A stretch of DNA of 64,000 bases from contig JAFKKG010000009.1 in NCBI GenBank assembly GCA_017305715.1, positions 124,001-188,000 on the forward strand, given 5' to 3'. This document shows, one piece after another, positions 46,591-56,620 of the stretch (position 1 is the stretch's first letter; each line of letters starts with the position of its first letter). The notes under the pieces are model-generated. The model was not told the origin of the DNA and did not search any database. It saw only the letters and a program-made list of their open reading frames with translations. Made by a program: the position numbers and the translations under genes. Origin of the DNA: Hyphomicrobiales bacterium (GTDB lineage Bacteria; Pseudomonadota; Alphaproteobacteria; Rhizobiales; Xanthobacteraceae).

Positions 46591-48705
46591 TCATTGCACC
46601 CGGATGACCACCGTGTCGGCGGCCCCGGTGGCGTCGATCACCGTCAGGCGCGCAAAGCCTGGTCCGGGCGGGTCGACCAGGCGCTGGCGCCGGCTGTCGA
46701 TTTCACCGACCGAGATGCCGTTCACCAGCATGGTGAGTGGCAGCACACCGCCGGCGACCTTGACCGGCATCGCCGAGAATCGGCCGTCGTTGGAACGGTC
46801 GACGTCGATCCGCGACCCGTTCAACGGGAACTGGATCCGCGGCGCCTGGTCGCTGCCGGTCCGTACCAGTTCGCCGACGGGACGGAAGCGCCGCAGCGGC
46901 ACCGGAAGCTTGGCATTGCCGGCGATCAGCGCGCCCTTGGGCGGCTTGGGGAGCGCAGCCGGGATCTTGCCGGTACGGGCAAAGGCATCGAACAGGATGG
47001 GCGCGGCGGCGGTGCGGCCGACCAGCCCGGCCACCGGCGCGCCGTCGGGACGTCCGACCCACACGCCGATCGTGATGCGGCCGTCGAAGCCGACCGACCA
47101 CGCATCGCGGTAGCCGTAGCTGGTGCCGGTCTTGAAGGCGATCCGGTTGTGCACGCCGTTTTCCGGCGGCGGGGTGCCGAGCAGGACATTGCCGACCTGC
47201 CAGGCCGCCGCCTGATCCATCAGCCGCATCGGCTCGCGATCGCCCTTGGCGAGCATGATCTCGCGCAGCGGTCTTGTACTGCCGAGCCGCGCCAGCCCCG
47301 CATAGAGCTGTGCCAGATCCTGCAAGGTCACGCCGACGCCGCCAAGCCCCATCGCAAGGCCCGGCGCTTCATCCTTCGGCAGCACGAGATTGCCGCCGGC
47401 CTGCTTCAGGCGCGACGACAACCGGCTGGCGCCGACACGGTCGAGCAGCGCGATCGCGGGAACGTTCAGCGACAATTGCAGCGCCTTGCGCACCGGCACC
47501 GTGCCCTGAAACGTCATGTCGAAATTTTCCGGCGCGTAGGAGCCGAAGCGGATCGGACGATCGTCGATCAGGCTTTCCGGGTGCACAAAACCGTCTTCGA
47601 AGGCGAGGCCGTAGATGAAGGGTTTCAGCGTCGATCCCGGCGAGCGCACGGCGCGGGTCATGTCGACCTGCCCGGCGCGTCGTTCGTCGAAATAATCCGA
47701 CGAGCCGACCCGCGCCAGCACGTCGCCGCTTTCATTGTCGACCGCAATCATCGCCACCGAAATGTTAGGTCCCTGCGCAATCGCGCGGTCCCGCGCCAGC
47801 GCCTCCAGTGTCTTCTGCAAGCCCGCATCGAGCGTCAACTTGATGACCGGCATATCCTTCACCGTCGCCATCGACTGGTCGGAGGAATGCGGCGCCAGGA
47901 TCGGCATCGGCTTGCGCAGCCGCGGCACGATAACGGCCCTGGCCTGGGCCGCGTCCTCCGGCGACACGCGATCCTCGTCCACCATGCGCGCGAGCACGCG
48001 GTCGCGGGCGGCGCGCGCCACGTCGGGATGACGGTCGAGGCGGCGAGTCTCCGGCGATTGCGGCAGCGCCACCAGCAGCGCCGATTCCGCCAGCGACAGC
48101 CGCTTCGGCTCCTTGCCGAAATAGCCGAGCGACGCGGCGCGAATGCCTTCGAGGTTGCCGCCGAACGGCGCCAGCGCCAGATAGAGATCGAGGATCTGGT
48201 CCTTGCTCAACTGCCGCTCGATCTGGACCGCGCGGACCATTTGGCGCAGCTTGGCGTAAACCGAGCGCTCGCGGCGCGGCTCCATCAGCCGCGCCAATTG
48301 CATCGTGATGGTCGAACCGCCGGAGACGATGTGACCGCGCGTTGCGAGCTGGAGTGCGGCGCGGCCGAGCGCCAGCGGATCAACGCCGTGGTGATCGTAG
48401 AAGCGGCGATCCTCATAGGCCAACAGCAGCTTGAGATAGCCGGGGTCGACGCCGGTTCTGGCATCGACCGGCAGCCGCCAACGGCCGTCGGCCATCGCAT
48501 AGGCGCGCAGCAGCTTGCCGTTGCGGTCGACAATCGAGGTCGAGACCTTGCGTGCTTGTTCGAGCGGCAGCGGCCCGAGCGAGGCGACCCAGCCGGCGAA
48601 CGTGCCGGCGATCATCAGGCTGGCGACGGCTGATGTCGCCGCCGCCTTCCTGATCCATCGCCAGCGCCCCCGAGGACGCTGCGCTATGGCCCCCGTGTCA
48701 CTCAT
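46591..48705 (-). CDS. pbpC: Penicillin-binding protein 1C
   Basis: 704 residues. One N-terminal anchor; glycosyltransferase 51 domain with EDRRFYDHHGVD and GGSTITMQLARL; transpeptidase domain with SPGSTLKPFIYGL (SxxK) and KTGTSYGYRD; and a C-terminal BiPBP_C domain from about residue 610. It overlaps the alpha-2-macroglobulin gene by four bases (ATGA), the conserved PBP1C/A2M pair in which the macroglobulin guards a breached wall that PBP1C repairs. Confidence 0.93.
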   Translation of the reverse strand: MSDTGAIAQRPRGRWRWIRKAAATSAVASLMIAGTFAGWVASLGPLPLEQARKVSTSIVDRNGKLLRAYAMADGRWRLPVDARTGVDPGYLKLLLAYEDRRFYDHHGVDPLALGRAALQLATRGHIVSGGSTITMQLARLMEPRRERSVYAKLRQMVRAVQIERQLSKDQILDLYLALAPFGGNLEGIRAASLGYFGKEPKRLSLAESALLVALPQSPETRRLDRHPDVARAARDRVLARMVDEDRVSPEDAAQARAVIVPRLRKPMPILAPHSSDQSMATVKDMPVIKLTLDAGLQKTLEALARDRAIAQGPNISVAMIAVDNESGDVLARVGSSDYFDERRAGQVDMTRAVRSPGSTLKPFIYGLAFEDGFVHPESLIDDRPIRFGSYAPENFDMTFQGTVPVRKALQLSLNVPAIALLDRVGASRLSSRLKQAGGNLVLPKDEAPGLAMGLGGVGVTLQDLAQLYAGLARLGSTRPLREIMLAKGDREPMRLMDQAAAWQVGNVLLGTPPPENGVHNRIAFKTGTSYGYRDAWSVGFDGRITIGVWVGRPDGAPVAGLVGRTAAAPILFDAFARTGKIPAALPKPPKGALIAGNAKLPVPLRRFRPVGELVRTGSDQAPRIQFPLNGSRIDVDRSNDGRFSAMPVKVAGGVLPLTMLVNGISVGEIDSRRQRLVDPPGPGFARLTVIDATGAADTVVIRVQ

Positions 48706-51700
48706 TTCGCCGAACGGACCTCCACCGTGCCGGTGCCGGAGCGGCCGTAGCGCGAGGGATTGTACATGTCCTCGACATAGGCCTGCGGCAGAACGTATTT
48801 GCCTGGCGAAACCGCGCGCACGACATAGGCGACGGTGAACACCGCCGCGTCGTCGCTGGCGCGATCGATCGCCGCCGTGAAGCGGTCATCGCGGAACTCG
48901 GTATTTTCCGGCTCCTCGCCATCCTCGATCCAGTCCAGCGTGCCGCTGTCGCCGGACGAGACCAGCTTCGGGTTGTCGATCTCGAGCCCTGCGGGAAGAT
49001 AATCGGACACCATGATGTGCCCGAATTCCGGCTTGGCTTCGGTGATCTTCAGCACCACCGCGAAGCGATCGTTCTGCTTGGCTTTGCTGATATCGGCGGG
49101 CTTGCCGTCGAGCGTGAAGTAATTGCGCTCGATCTTGAAGCCGTTCGAGGCCGCGGGCTCCGGCGTGATCGGCGAACCCGAGACCGAGACCACCGCCTGC
49201 AGCGGCGCATCGCCGGTGTTGGTGATCTTGACCGGCTTGCCCACCATCTGTTCGGCCTTGTAGCTGCGATAGGCTGCCGTCTTGATCGGCGAACCATCGA
49301 TATCGAGCGCCATCGTCTCCTTTGACAGCGCGCGCGAGGCCAGCACCAGCCAGGCGTTTTCCTGGGTCGACGTGTAGGGCGAAAGGCCCCGTGCCACTTC
49401 GACCCGCTGCACGGCCTGTGTCAGCGTCGCCTTGGGGGCATTGCCCTCACTGGCGAGCGACACCAGCGCCGCGGCATCGCGCAACGCCGAGCCATAATCG
49501 ACCCGGCCGAACTCGATCACGGGCTTCGGCGCCAAGGCGTCGAGCGCTGCGCCATAGACGCGCTCCGCCCTCGCCTTGTCGCCGACCAAAGCCAGCGCCG
49601 CCGCCAGTTGCGATTTTGCAATCGGCGTTGCCAGATTGTTCAGCTTGGTGTCGGCGAGATAGCGCAGGTCGCCGATCGGGGCGGCGCCGTTGCGCGCGAG
49701 CACGTAAAGGCCGTAAGCCAGATCGCGGCCGCCGTCCTTTTCTGGTTCATTGGCGTTGACCACGGAATTGCGGATCCGATCCAGCGCGCTCTTGAACAGC
49801 ACGTCCGGCACCACAAAGCCCTTTTCACGGGCGCGGGTCAGGAAGTCGGTCACATACGCGTCGAGCCAGGCGTCATCGCCGCCGGCCGACCACAGGCCGA
49901 ACGAACCGTTCGAGCCCTGGCGCGCCAGCAGTCGCTCGATGGCGTCACGGATGCGCTGATCGACCGCGGTGTCCATGGCCAGATGCGCCCCCGCCGCGAG
50001 GTCGTTGACATAGAGCAACGGCATCGCGCGGCTGGTGATCTGCTCCGAACAGCCATGGGGATAGCGATCCAGCGCTTTCAGGATGGTTGCAGCATCGAGC
50101 GCCGTCGACAGACTGACGGAGAGTGATACGCTGCCGGTCCCCGACACCAGGTCGGAGAACATGTCCGACGTCAGCGTCAGGCTCTCGCCCTTGGCCAGGG
50201 TCCGGATCGAGCGCCGCGCCAGGATCTGCGTCGCCGCCTTGACGTCGAGCGCGTAGTGCCGCGCCAGCGTGAGCCCGTTGGGACCCTTGATGTCGACATC
50301 GAGATTGGCGGTCCCGGCGCCGCCGGCATCGATTGCCAGCGCCATCGAGGTCCGCTGCCTGGCGGCGAGTTTCACCGTCGTGGTGGGATTGCCGGTCACT
50401 TTTACCGGCCCCGTCGTCTTGACGTTGATGGTGTAGTCACCGGGCGCGCCTTCGACATTGTCGAGATCGAAACTCATGGTGCCGCGGTCGCCATTGAGCA
50501 GGAAGCGAGGCAGCGTCGCGGTCAGCACCACGGGATCGCGGACGGTCACGTCGGTCGTGGCGCGTCCCAGCCTGGTCGAACTCCAGGCCACCGCCATGAC
50601 GCGGGCGGTGCCGGCGAACTCCGGGATGTCAAAACTGATCTCGGCGGACCCGTCGGGGCCGACCGTGACGATGCCGGAATAGAGCGCCAACGGTGTTTGC
50701 GTGGGCGGCGAACCCTGCAGTTCGGCGCCGGCGGAATCGCCGCCGGTCTTGAGCTGGCCGCGCGTGCCCTGCATGCCGTCGATCAGCTGCCCATAGAGGT
50801 CGCGGATTTCGGAGGTCAGGCGGCGCTGGCCGAGATAGTAATCATCCGGCGCCGGCGGCTTGTAGTTGGTCAGATTGAGAATGCCGACATCGACCGCGGC
50901 GACCACGATCTTGGCGTCTTCGCCGGGATTGAGCCCGCCGAGCTTGACCGGGATCTTGAGCGCGGTCCCGGGACGTACCAGCGGCGGCGGCGACAGCGCG
51001 ATGTCGAGCGTGCGGGCCTTCTTGTCGATGCCGAACCATTTCAGGCCGATCGCCCGGCCAGGCATCCGCAAGGCTGCCGCATCGAGCGGACGGCGCAGGG
51101 TCGCCAGCACATAGGCACCGGTGCCCCAATCTTTGCCGACGGTGAGCTTGACCTGCTGGGTGCCTTCCTTGACGTCCACGGTCTGGGTCGTCAGCAGGCG
51201 GTCGCCGAGCACGTTGACGGTAAGCTTGCCGGCCGAGCGGGCATTGACCGACACCACCAGGGTATCGCCGGAGGCGTATTCCGGCTTGTCGATCGAGGTT
51301 TCCAGGAGATCGGGGGTGTCGGCGCTGCCGTCCGAATACCAACCGACGTCGAACTGCACCGATGTGACCGGCCCGTCCGCCTCTGCTGATTTGACGTCGA
51401 GGCGATAGCGACCGGGCTGCGGCGCCAGCGATACCCGCGCCGCCTTGTCGGCTGACAGCGTCAGGTCGCCATCGGCAACGCGGCTGGTCGACTTGACCGG
51501 CTCATATTCCCAGGACGAATTCTGGCGATACCATTGGTAGCGGGATTCCATCTTCAGGAGTTCGTAGCGCAGGCCGTCACGCGGCAATTGCCTGCCGTCG
51601 GGGGCGACGAACACCACGTCGAATTCCGCCTTGTCGCCCTCGGCGACGCTCTTGTCGCCGAACAACGGCTTGATGCCGATCAGATTGGTCGTGGGCGCCA

Positions 51701-53909
51701 CGGGAAGCACCAGCTTGCGCTCGACCGCGCGGCCGCCGGCTTCCGCCATGCGGATGAATATCTGGGCCTCCTGCGGGCGGGTCGAGGTCGGCGCCTTGGC
51801 CAGCGAGACCGGGAACGTCGCGACGCCATTGGCGTCGGCCTCGGGCAGGTTCTCGATCGGGGTGCGCTCGTTGCTGGCGGTCTCCTCGTCGGCTACACCG
51901 AACTTGTAGCCGGGATAACCGGGCCGGCCGGAAGCCGCCGGCGCGACCAGCATGTCGCCTTCGAGCTGCAAGCCGGAAGCCGGCGCGCCGTACAGGAAGC
52001 GTCCGTCGACCTTAAGTTCCACTGGAACTTCAGCTTTGATCAGCTTCTCCTTGCTGGAGATGCTGAATTCAATCCGTTCGGGGATGTAATCCTCGACCAT
52101 GAAGGTGGTTTCGCCGACCGAAGTCCCCTTCGGGTCGGTGAAGGCGCGCACCCGCCAAGTCCCGGTCGGGACCGCGGAATTCAGCGGGACCACCATGCTG
52201 CGGCCGCCGGCGCCCTGGTCGGGCAGCACGGCGCGGCGGAATTCGACGCCGTCCGGTCGCTCGATCACCAGCGTCAGCGGGCCGCCGGACATCGCATTGC
52301 CCTGCCCGTCGCGCAGCAGCGCGGTGAGGTAAACGGTCTCGGTCGAGCGATAGACGCCGCGCTCGGCATAGACGAAGGCGTCCGCGCCCGCAGGCACCAC
52401 CCGGCCGGACACGCCGCGGTCGGTGAGGTCGAACGCGTTGGTTTTCAGGCTCAGGAAGGCGTAATCCGACTTCTCGCTCATCACCGTCAGCAAGGCCGGC
52501 GACAGCCCGCCCTCGCCGCGGGCCAGACCAGCTTCGAACAGCACGTGGCCGGAATCATCGGTCTTGCGGGTCGCCAAAATTTCGTTGTTGCGGGCGACCA
52601 GCTTCACCTCGGCTTTGCCGACGGCTTCGGTCGATGCCAGCGAATTGACGAAGACGTGGACGCCGTCGTTGCCGGAAAATGCCGACAGGCCCATGTCCGA
52701 GACGATGAACCATTGCGTCGCCGGCCGGCCGTCATCGTCGCTGCCGGGACCCTTGGCGGTCGCCGTCATCACGTAGACGCCGGGTTGCAGATCGCCGAGC
52801 GCCTGGTCGACCGGAAACGCCGTGATGACGTCCTGGTTGAGCGTGGTCGCGGTCGCGAGTTCGCCGGTCCAGACCTTGACGCCCTTCTCGTCGCCGAGAT
52901 CGCCGAGCTGGTAGCTCGACAGCGTCTTCTGGAAGTCGCTGTCGATCACTGTATTGATCAGATTGCGGTCGCCGATCCGGAATACGTTGATGTTCACGGC
53001 CGGCGTATTGACGCTGACCAGCGGGATGCCACGCTGGCCGGTTCGCGGCAGCACATAGGCCCGCCCGGTAAAGCGCACGAACGGCTTGCGGTCGCGGACA
53101 TAGATGTTGAATTCGGCTGATTTCGGCAGGGTTTCCTTGACCGTGGACGGCAGCCCGGCGCGCAAATTGACGTTGTAGCGCTCGCCGTGCTTCAGGCCGT
53201 CGACGCAAAGCTGCTTGCCTTCGGCTGACAGCGCCGGCTTGTCGGTGCCGGCAAGCGCCAGGAACGGCGCGAAATCGACCCGTTTCGCCAGATCTTCGGA
53301 GAACTGGAAGCACGCCCGCGGCGATGCGCCGTCGGAATCCACGGTGTAATCCAGCAGACGAAAACCGTGTTCGTCGCGCATTTTCTCGTATTGGCCGCGC
53401 ACCTCGGCGACCTCGCGCATGTCGAGCGACAGCCGCAAGCTATCCAGCGCCGGACGCCACAGCTTGCGGTCGGACATCGCCCGGCCGAGCACCGCCAGCG
53501 CCTCCGCCTCCTCCGCCGGATTGCCGGCGCGCTGATAGGCGATGTAGGCCGCCGTCGAGGCGCGCTCCAGCAGGAAAGTTTGCTCGCTCGAACTGGCCGA
53601 GCGGATCTGGAAGATGGTTTTTGCAAGTTTGAGCCAGTTGGCGCTGTCTTCGGGCGTCGTGGCGGCGATCTGCCCGAGGATTTGCAGGCCGGTGCGGAAA
53701 TCCGAGCGCCTGAAGGCGGTGTCGGCATCGGTCCGCAGCGTCGCGGTGGATTTGGCGACCGGCCCCGCCTCGCTCTTGATCTGGGCTTCCAGCTTGATCG
53801 CGGAATCGGCGAGATCATCGCGTTTGAAGGCCTTGTCCGCGGCCTGCGCCGTAACCAGGCCAAGCGCCATCGTGGCGCAAACGACTGCGGCGCGAACCAA
53901 ACCGATCAT
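48702..53909 (-). CDS. Bacterial alpha-2-macroglobulin (YfhM type)
   Basis: 1735 residues from the ATG at 53909, which has AAGGAGC upstream and a signal peptide ending TAQA. The signal lacks a lipobox, unlike E. coli YfhM, so the protein may be soluble periplasmic. MG-type beta domains occupy the first two thirds. The thioester motif is intact as GCSEQ (Cys1287-Gln1290), followed by the helical TED domain. It traps proteases by covalent capture. Translationally coupled to pbpC. Confidence 0.9.
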   Translation of the reverse strand: MIGLVRAAVVCATMALGLVTAQAADKAFKRDDLADSAIKLEAQIKSEAGPVAKSTATLRTDADTAFRRSDFRTGLQILGQIAATTPEDSANWLKLAKTIFQIRSASSSEQTFLLERASTAAYIAYQRAGNPAEEAEALAVLGRAMSDRKLWRPALDSLRLSLDMREVAEVRGQYEKMRDEHGFRLLDYTVDSDGASPRACFQFSEDLAKRVDFAPFLALAGTDKPALSAEGKQLCVDGLKHGERYNVNLRAGLPSTVKETLPKSAEFNIYVRDRKPFVRFTGRAYVLPRTGQRGIPLVSVNTPAVNINVFRIGDRNLINTVIDSDFQKTLSSYQLGDLGDEKGVKVWTGELATATTLNQDVITAFPVDQALGDLQPGVYVMTATAKGPGSDDDGRPATQWFIVSDMGLSAFSGNDGVHVFVNSLASTEAVGKAEVKLVARNNEILATRKTDDSGHVLFEAGLARGEGGLSPALLTVMSEKSDYAFLSLKTNAFDLTDRGVSGRVVPAGADAFVYAERGVYRSTETVYLTALLRDGQGNAMSGGPLTLVIERPDGVEFRRAVLPDQGAGGRSMVVPLNSAVPTGTWRVRAFTDPKGTSVGETTFMVEDYIPERIEFSISSKEKLIKAEVPVELKVDGRFLYGAPASGLQLEGDMLVAPAASGRPGYPGYKFGVADEETASNERTPIENLPEADANGVATFPVSLAKAPTSTRPQEAQIFIRMAEAGGRAVERKLVLPVAPTTNLIGIKPLFGDKSVAEGDKAEFDVVFVAPDGRQLPRDGLRYELLKMESRYQWYRQNSSWEYEPVKSTSRVADGDLTLSADKAARVSLAPQPGRYRLDVKSAEADGPVTSVQFDVGWYSDGSADTPDLLETSIDKPEYASGDTLVVSVNARSAGKLTVNVLGDRLLTTQTVDVKEGTQQVKLTVGKDWGTGAYVLATLRRPLDAAALRMPGRAIGLKWFGIDKKARTLDIALSPPPLVRPGTALKIPVKLGGLNPGEDAKIVVAAVDVGILNLTNYKPPAPDDYYLGQRRLTSEIRDLYGQLIDGMQGTRGQLKTGGDSAGAELQGSPPTQTPLALYSGIVTVGPDGSAEISFDIPEFAGTARVMAVAWSSTRLGRATTDVTVRDPVVLTATLPRFLLNGDRGTMSFDLDNVEGAPGDYTINVKTTGPVKVTGNPTTTVKLAARQRTSMALAIDAGGAGTANLDVDIKGPNGLTLARHYALDVKAATQILARRSIRTLAKGESLTLTSDMFSDLVSGTGSVSLSVSLSTALDAATILKALDRYPHGCSEQITSRAMPLLYVNDLAAGAHLAMDTAVDQRIRDAIERLLARQGSNGSFGLWSAGGDDAWLDAYVTDFLTRAREKGFVVPDVLFKSALDRIRNSVVNANEPEKDGGRDLAYGLYVLARNGAAPIGDLRYLADTKLNNLATPIAKSQLAAALALVGDKARAERVYGAALDALAPKPVIEFGRVDYGSALRDAAALVSLASEGNAPKATLTQAVQRVEVARGLSPYTSTQENAWLVLASRALSKETMALDIDGSPIKTAAYRSYKAEQMVGKPVKITNTGDAPLQAVVSVSGSPITPEPAASNGFKIERNYFTLDGKPADISKAKQNDRFAVVLKITEAKPEFGHIMVSDYLPAGLEIDNPKLVSSGDSGTLDWIEDGEEPENTEFRDDRFTAAIDRASDDAAVFTVAYVVRAVSPGKYVLPQAYVEDMYNPSRYGRSGTGTVEVRSAK

Positions 53910-54194
53910 GATGGAGCTCCTTCCGCGGACGACTGCCGCGTAAGCTGAGAAATGGGCGCGAAAAGGTGACGGACTGATGGCGGTCGAATTGGCTTGCGAA
54001 AACGTCGCATGCGGCATGGCTTGGCAGTCCACGGTCCCTGCCACGTCGGCGGGTGGCCGGCGCAGCATTCAATGATGGGCGGACGATGGCAAAGGCCCGC
54101 CGTCTGGTTTTGTCGCGGCCCAATGGAAATCGGTTCGGATCGGACTTGGCTATGAGGCGGATTTTTCATATTGGCAGTGCTAGAAGAGCCCAAC

Positions 54195-54271
54195 GGTCCC
54201 ATAGCTCAACTGGATAGAGTAACGGATTTCTACTCCGTGGGTTGCAGGTTCGAATCCTGCTGGGATCGCCA
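54195..54271 (+). tRNA. tRNA-Arg (UCU)
   Basis: 77 nt. Acceptor GGTCCCA pairs with TGGGATC, with discriminator G and encoded CCA. Anticodon stem ACGGA/TCCGT encloses TTTCTAC, giving TCT. The T-arm reads GCAGG-TTCGAAT-CCTGC. Its 3' part reappears, diverged, at 59424-59458. Confidence 0.94.
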
Positions 54272-54376
54272 ATAGTTTCAAAAGGATGGACGACGAGGCC
54301 GCGCGGCTGGCAGCATCGCAAAGGCACGTCAAGATGCAGGCAGGCATTCCCGATCAACGCCCCGAACTGCCACGAT

Positions 54377-55228
54377 TTAAGGACCGGTGGGACTTACCGA
54401 CGCTGAAATCGCCCCGCTCACTGCAAACCCGCCAGTGAGGAGATTGCCTGGAGAGTTTGGCGGGACGGTCGAGGATGCGCCTGGGCTCGCGCCGGCCGTC
54501 GCGGTCAGGGTCGTGGTCGGGCCGCCACCGCCACCGCCGCCCCCACTGGCGCCGCCGGTCCCGACACTGCCTGTCGTGATCGCGTTCTCGGCTTCCGCGA
54601 AGGTGGTCTGGCCGCACATGCCGCTACAATTCGCTTCGAACGACCAGGACGACAGAGACTGCAACTTGATGTCGACCTTCGGCCCGTTTGCGGTGACCAC
54701 GGCCGTGTCGCCGACCTTCAAAAGCTCGATGCATGCGCCGCCGGCGCAAACGCGCGCCTCGCCATGCTGCAAGACAACCGTGTTTTTGAAACGCTCGATC
54801 AGAATATCCAGCGTCGTTCCCCGGATACCCATCGTGGCTATCGGTGTATTGATCGCATAGGAATCTTTCGCGGAATTTCCGGTCATGAACCGGAACGATC
54901 CCGTCGAAAGCTTGATCGCAATATCACCGACGGTTTTTTCGTCGGTGAAAACCGCCCGATCCAGTTTCAAGGTCGAGTTCGGCCCCAAGATCAGATTGGT
55001 GCTGTCTTTCAGGACGAACTTCGCACCGCTGTCGTGCAATGTTCGTACGACCTCGTCTCGGACAATATCGTCTCCGGCCAATATCTTGGCGACGGTAGGT
55101 TCGATTCGAGAGACATCGTTTCGAACGGTTACGGCAAGCCCGATCTGATCGGGGGCAGCCAGCGATTCATCCGCTGAGGTCCCGATAAAGGTTATGCCGG
55201 CCACTACGACGAACTTGAAAAATCTCAT
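54377..55228 (-). CDS. FecR-domain secreted protein
   Basis: 283 residues with a signal peptide (about 1-25). The FecR core is visible: IVRDEVVRTLHDSGAKFVLKDSTNLILGPNSTLKLDRAVF, GSFRFMTG and YAINTPIATMGIRGTTLDI, ending HGEARVC. The C-terminal third is Gly/Thr/Ser-rich with a run of eight glycines, probably unstructured. No sigma factor or TonB receptor is adjacent, so it is unlikely to be an iron-signalling FecR; such stand-alone proteins may be surface or periplasmic scaffolds. Confidence 0.8.
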   Translation of the reverse strand: MRFFKFVVVAGITFIGTSADESLAAPDQIGLAVTVRNDVSRIEPTVAKILAGDDIVRDEVVRTLHDSGAKFVLKDSTNLILGPNSTLKLDRAVFTDEKTVGDIAIKLSTGSFRFMTGNSAKDSYAINTPIATMGIRGTTLDILIERFKNTVVLQHGEARVCAGGACIELLKVGDTAVVTANGPKVDIKLQSLSSWSFEANCSGMCGQTTFAEAENAITTGSVGTGGASGGGGGGGGPTTTLTATAGASPGASSTVPPNSPGNLLTGGFAVSGAISASVSPTGP

Positions 55229-55400
55229 ACGTCCGAAATCCCAAAAACCGCATCAAATGTTCACGCTCGGCAATTCGAGTGCCGGACACTACAGGCACCT
55301 TTCGGGCAAAAAAAGGCTTCGCGGGCCTGATTGAACGATTAAGTCACCGTCCGAATCAGAAAACTGCCTTGTTAACAGGCACGGAAAACCCCATGACGAG

Positions 55401-55427
55401 AAAAAACCGCTGAAGGGCGGCTTTTTT
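55401..55427. terminator. Rho-independent-type terminator
   Basis: A-rich run, CCGC-TGAAGG-GCGG stem, then CTTTTTT. The A-run on one side and T-run on the other allow use in both directions. It lies in the 372-bp gap between the FecR and H-NS-like genes, both minus strand, and could terminate the latter. Confidence 0.55.
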
Positions 55428-55600
55428 GTGCGATCGAATATTGAGCTGCTCGGGCGTCGATAGCAGCGCTGGTTTCGTCACCAGGCGCCCGTCATTGGGC
55501 CGCCTCAACGACCGGGTGACGCCCAAGCCAAATGACCCGAAGAATCGCCTGCCGATACATCGGGGCCGACGTGACGAAGCCGGCTGGGGCGGCCTTTGTT

Positions 55601-55927
55601 CTATTCAGCCGCCCGCTGGATCCTGAGATCGTCCACCGCGCGACCAGAGCGAAGCTGCGACATGAACCAATGTGGCTGCCTGCCGCGCCCCGCCCACGTT
55701 TGCGACGGATCATCGGGATTTCGAAACTTCGCAAGAACCGGCGGATACGGCCGACGCTCGGACGTTCTCTCCTGATGCTTGGCTGCCGACGAAATTTTGA
55801 GTGCGGCCAGACGGCCCTCAAGCACCTTTTGTTCGGCGATCATTTTCGCTTCGAGCTTGCCCGATACTTGTTCGTAGAGCGCCCAGAGTGCATCGACGGG
55901 CAAGCCGTCAAAGCCAGATTTTTTCAT
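55601..55927 (-). CDS. H-NS family nucleoid-associated protein
   Basis: 108 residues from the ATG at 55927 (a second ATG four codons upstream is possible). An N-terminal helical oligomerisation region (ALWALYEQVSGKLEAKMIAEQKVLEGRLAAL) precedes the C-terminal DNA-binding motif: PPVLAKFRNPDDPSQTWAGRGRQPHW, matching the TWxGRGRxPxW hallmark. Such proteins bind AT-rich, often foreign DNA. Its presence inside the tRNA-bounded segment fits a resident silencer. Confidence 0.88.
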   Translation of the reverse strand: MKKSGFDGLPVDALWALYEQVSGKLEAKMIAEQKVLEGRLAALKISSAAKHQERTSERRPYPPVLAKFRNPDDPSQTWAGRGRQPHWFMSQLRSGRAVDDLRIQRAAE

Positions 55928-56328
55928 GAAGGTCCCCATTCATGATTTAGTGTCCACCTTGCAATGCTTGCGAACCAATTGCGTTGAACAGATGGCAGCA
56001 ACGGCGTGTTCACGGATTTAAGAGCCGACGCGCCTGGCCAAAGGAGGCATGCCGCGGGGAAACGATCCTCCGGACGGGCTCCTCCTTGCGTGATCCCGAT
56101 CACACGACAAATTGCTGCAATGCACGATCGCTGGTTGGAAGAGTCTGCCCCTCGCCAACGCTCTCAATCTTTGTTTGGACACGATTGACTCAGCCCTGAC
56201 GGGCGCAGTGGAATGCGGTTTTAACGCAGCATCAAATTGCATCGACAGCGGGGAATGTCGACCGAGGCTTTTTACGTATCTGAAGCGATCCGCTGACTTG
56301 TCGAGTCAGGGTCAAGGGCGAAGCTGAA
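55928..56328. other. Non-coding stretch between H-NS-like gene and small ORF
   Basis: 400 bp with several overlapping short frames but no ribosome-binding site or family resemblance that would support a gene. Confidence 0.4.
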
Positions 56329-56535
56329 ATGAACAACGAACCAGATCCGCTGGCCGGGTTCGGGCTCGAAGCGATCGATCTCAGATGGACGTTGCGCGAC
56401 ATTGCCGCAAGGCGATCGTGGATGATCAACAAGGACCATTTGGCACAGCTGATCGAACTCGGCCTGGTAGCGATGCGCGAAGACGCTCCATACCTGACGA
56501 CAGCCGGGCAGAATGCGGTGTGGAAGGATAGTTGA
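56329..56535 (+). CDS. Small hypothetical protein (68 aa), winged-helix-like
   Basis: ATG with GGGCGAAG upstream. The sequence LRWTLRDIAARRSWMINKDHLAQLIELGLVAMREDAPYLTTAGQNAV has the helix-helix-wing flavour of a small DNA-binding fold, ending TTAG as in many winged-helix proteins. No known family is recognised. It is followed by a terminator-like hairpin. Confidence 0.55.
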   Translation: MNNEPDPLAGFGLEAIDLRWTLRDIAARRSWMINKDHLAQLIELGLVAMREDAPYLTTAGQNAVWKDS

Positions 56536-56565
56536 CCCGCATCATGCTCCAGAATCCGGACATCA

Positions 56566-56590
56566 GAGGCCGCTTTGGGGCGGCCTCTTG
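56566..56590. terminator. Terminator-like hairpin
   Basis: GAGGCCGC - six-base loop - GCGGCCTC, followed by TTGG. Strong stem, weak T-tract, 30 bp after the 68-residue ORF. Confidence 0.55.
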
Positions 56591-56620
56591 GCCGGTGAAT
56601 TGGGAGAACGAAACCATCAT

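Noticed and set aside
46582-48633. 683-codon plus-strand frame over pbpC
   Set aside because: Antisense shadow; the minus-strand frame carries all PBP1C motifs.
54377-55228. FecR iron-signalling system
   Set aside because: No FecI sigma factor or TonB receptor adjacent, and the protein has a signal peptide and Gly-rich tail rather than the anti-sigma membrane topology.
55984-56327. Short frames between the H-NS-like gene and the 68-residue ORF
   Set aside because: Overlapping in several frames, no ribosome-binding sites, no similarity to known small proteins.
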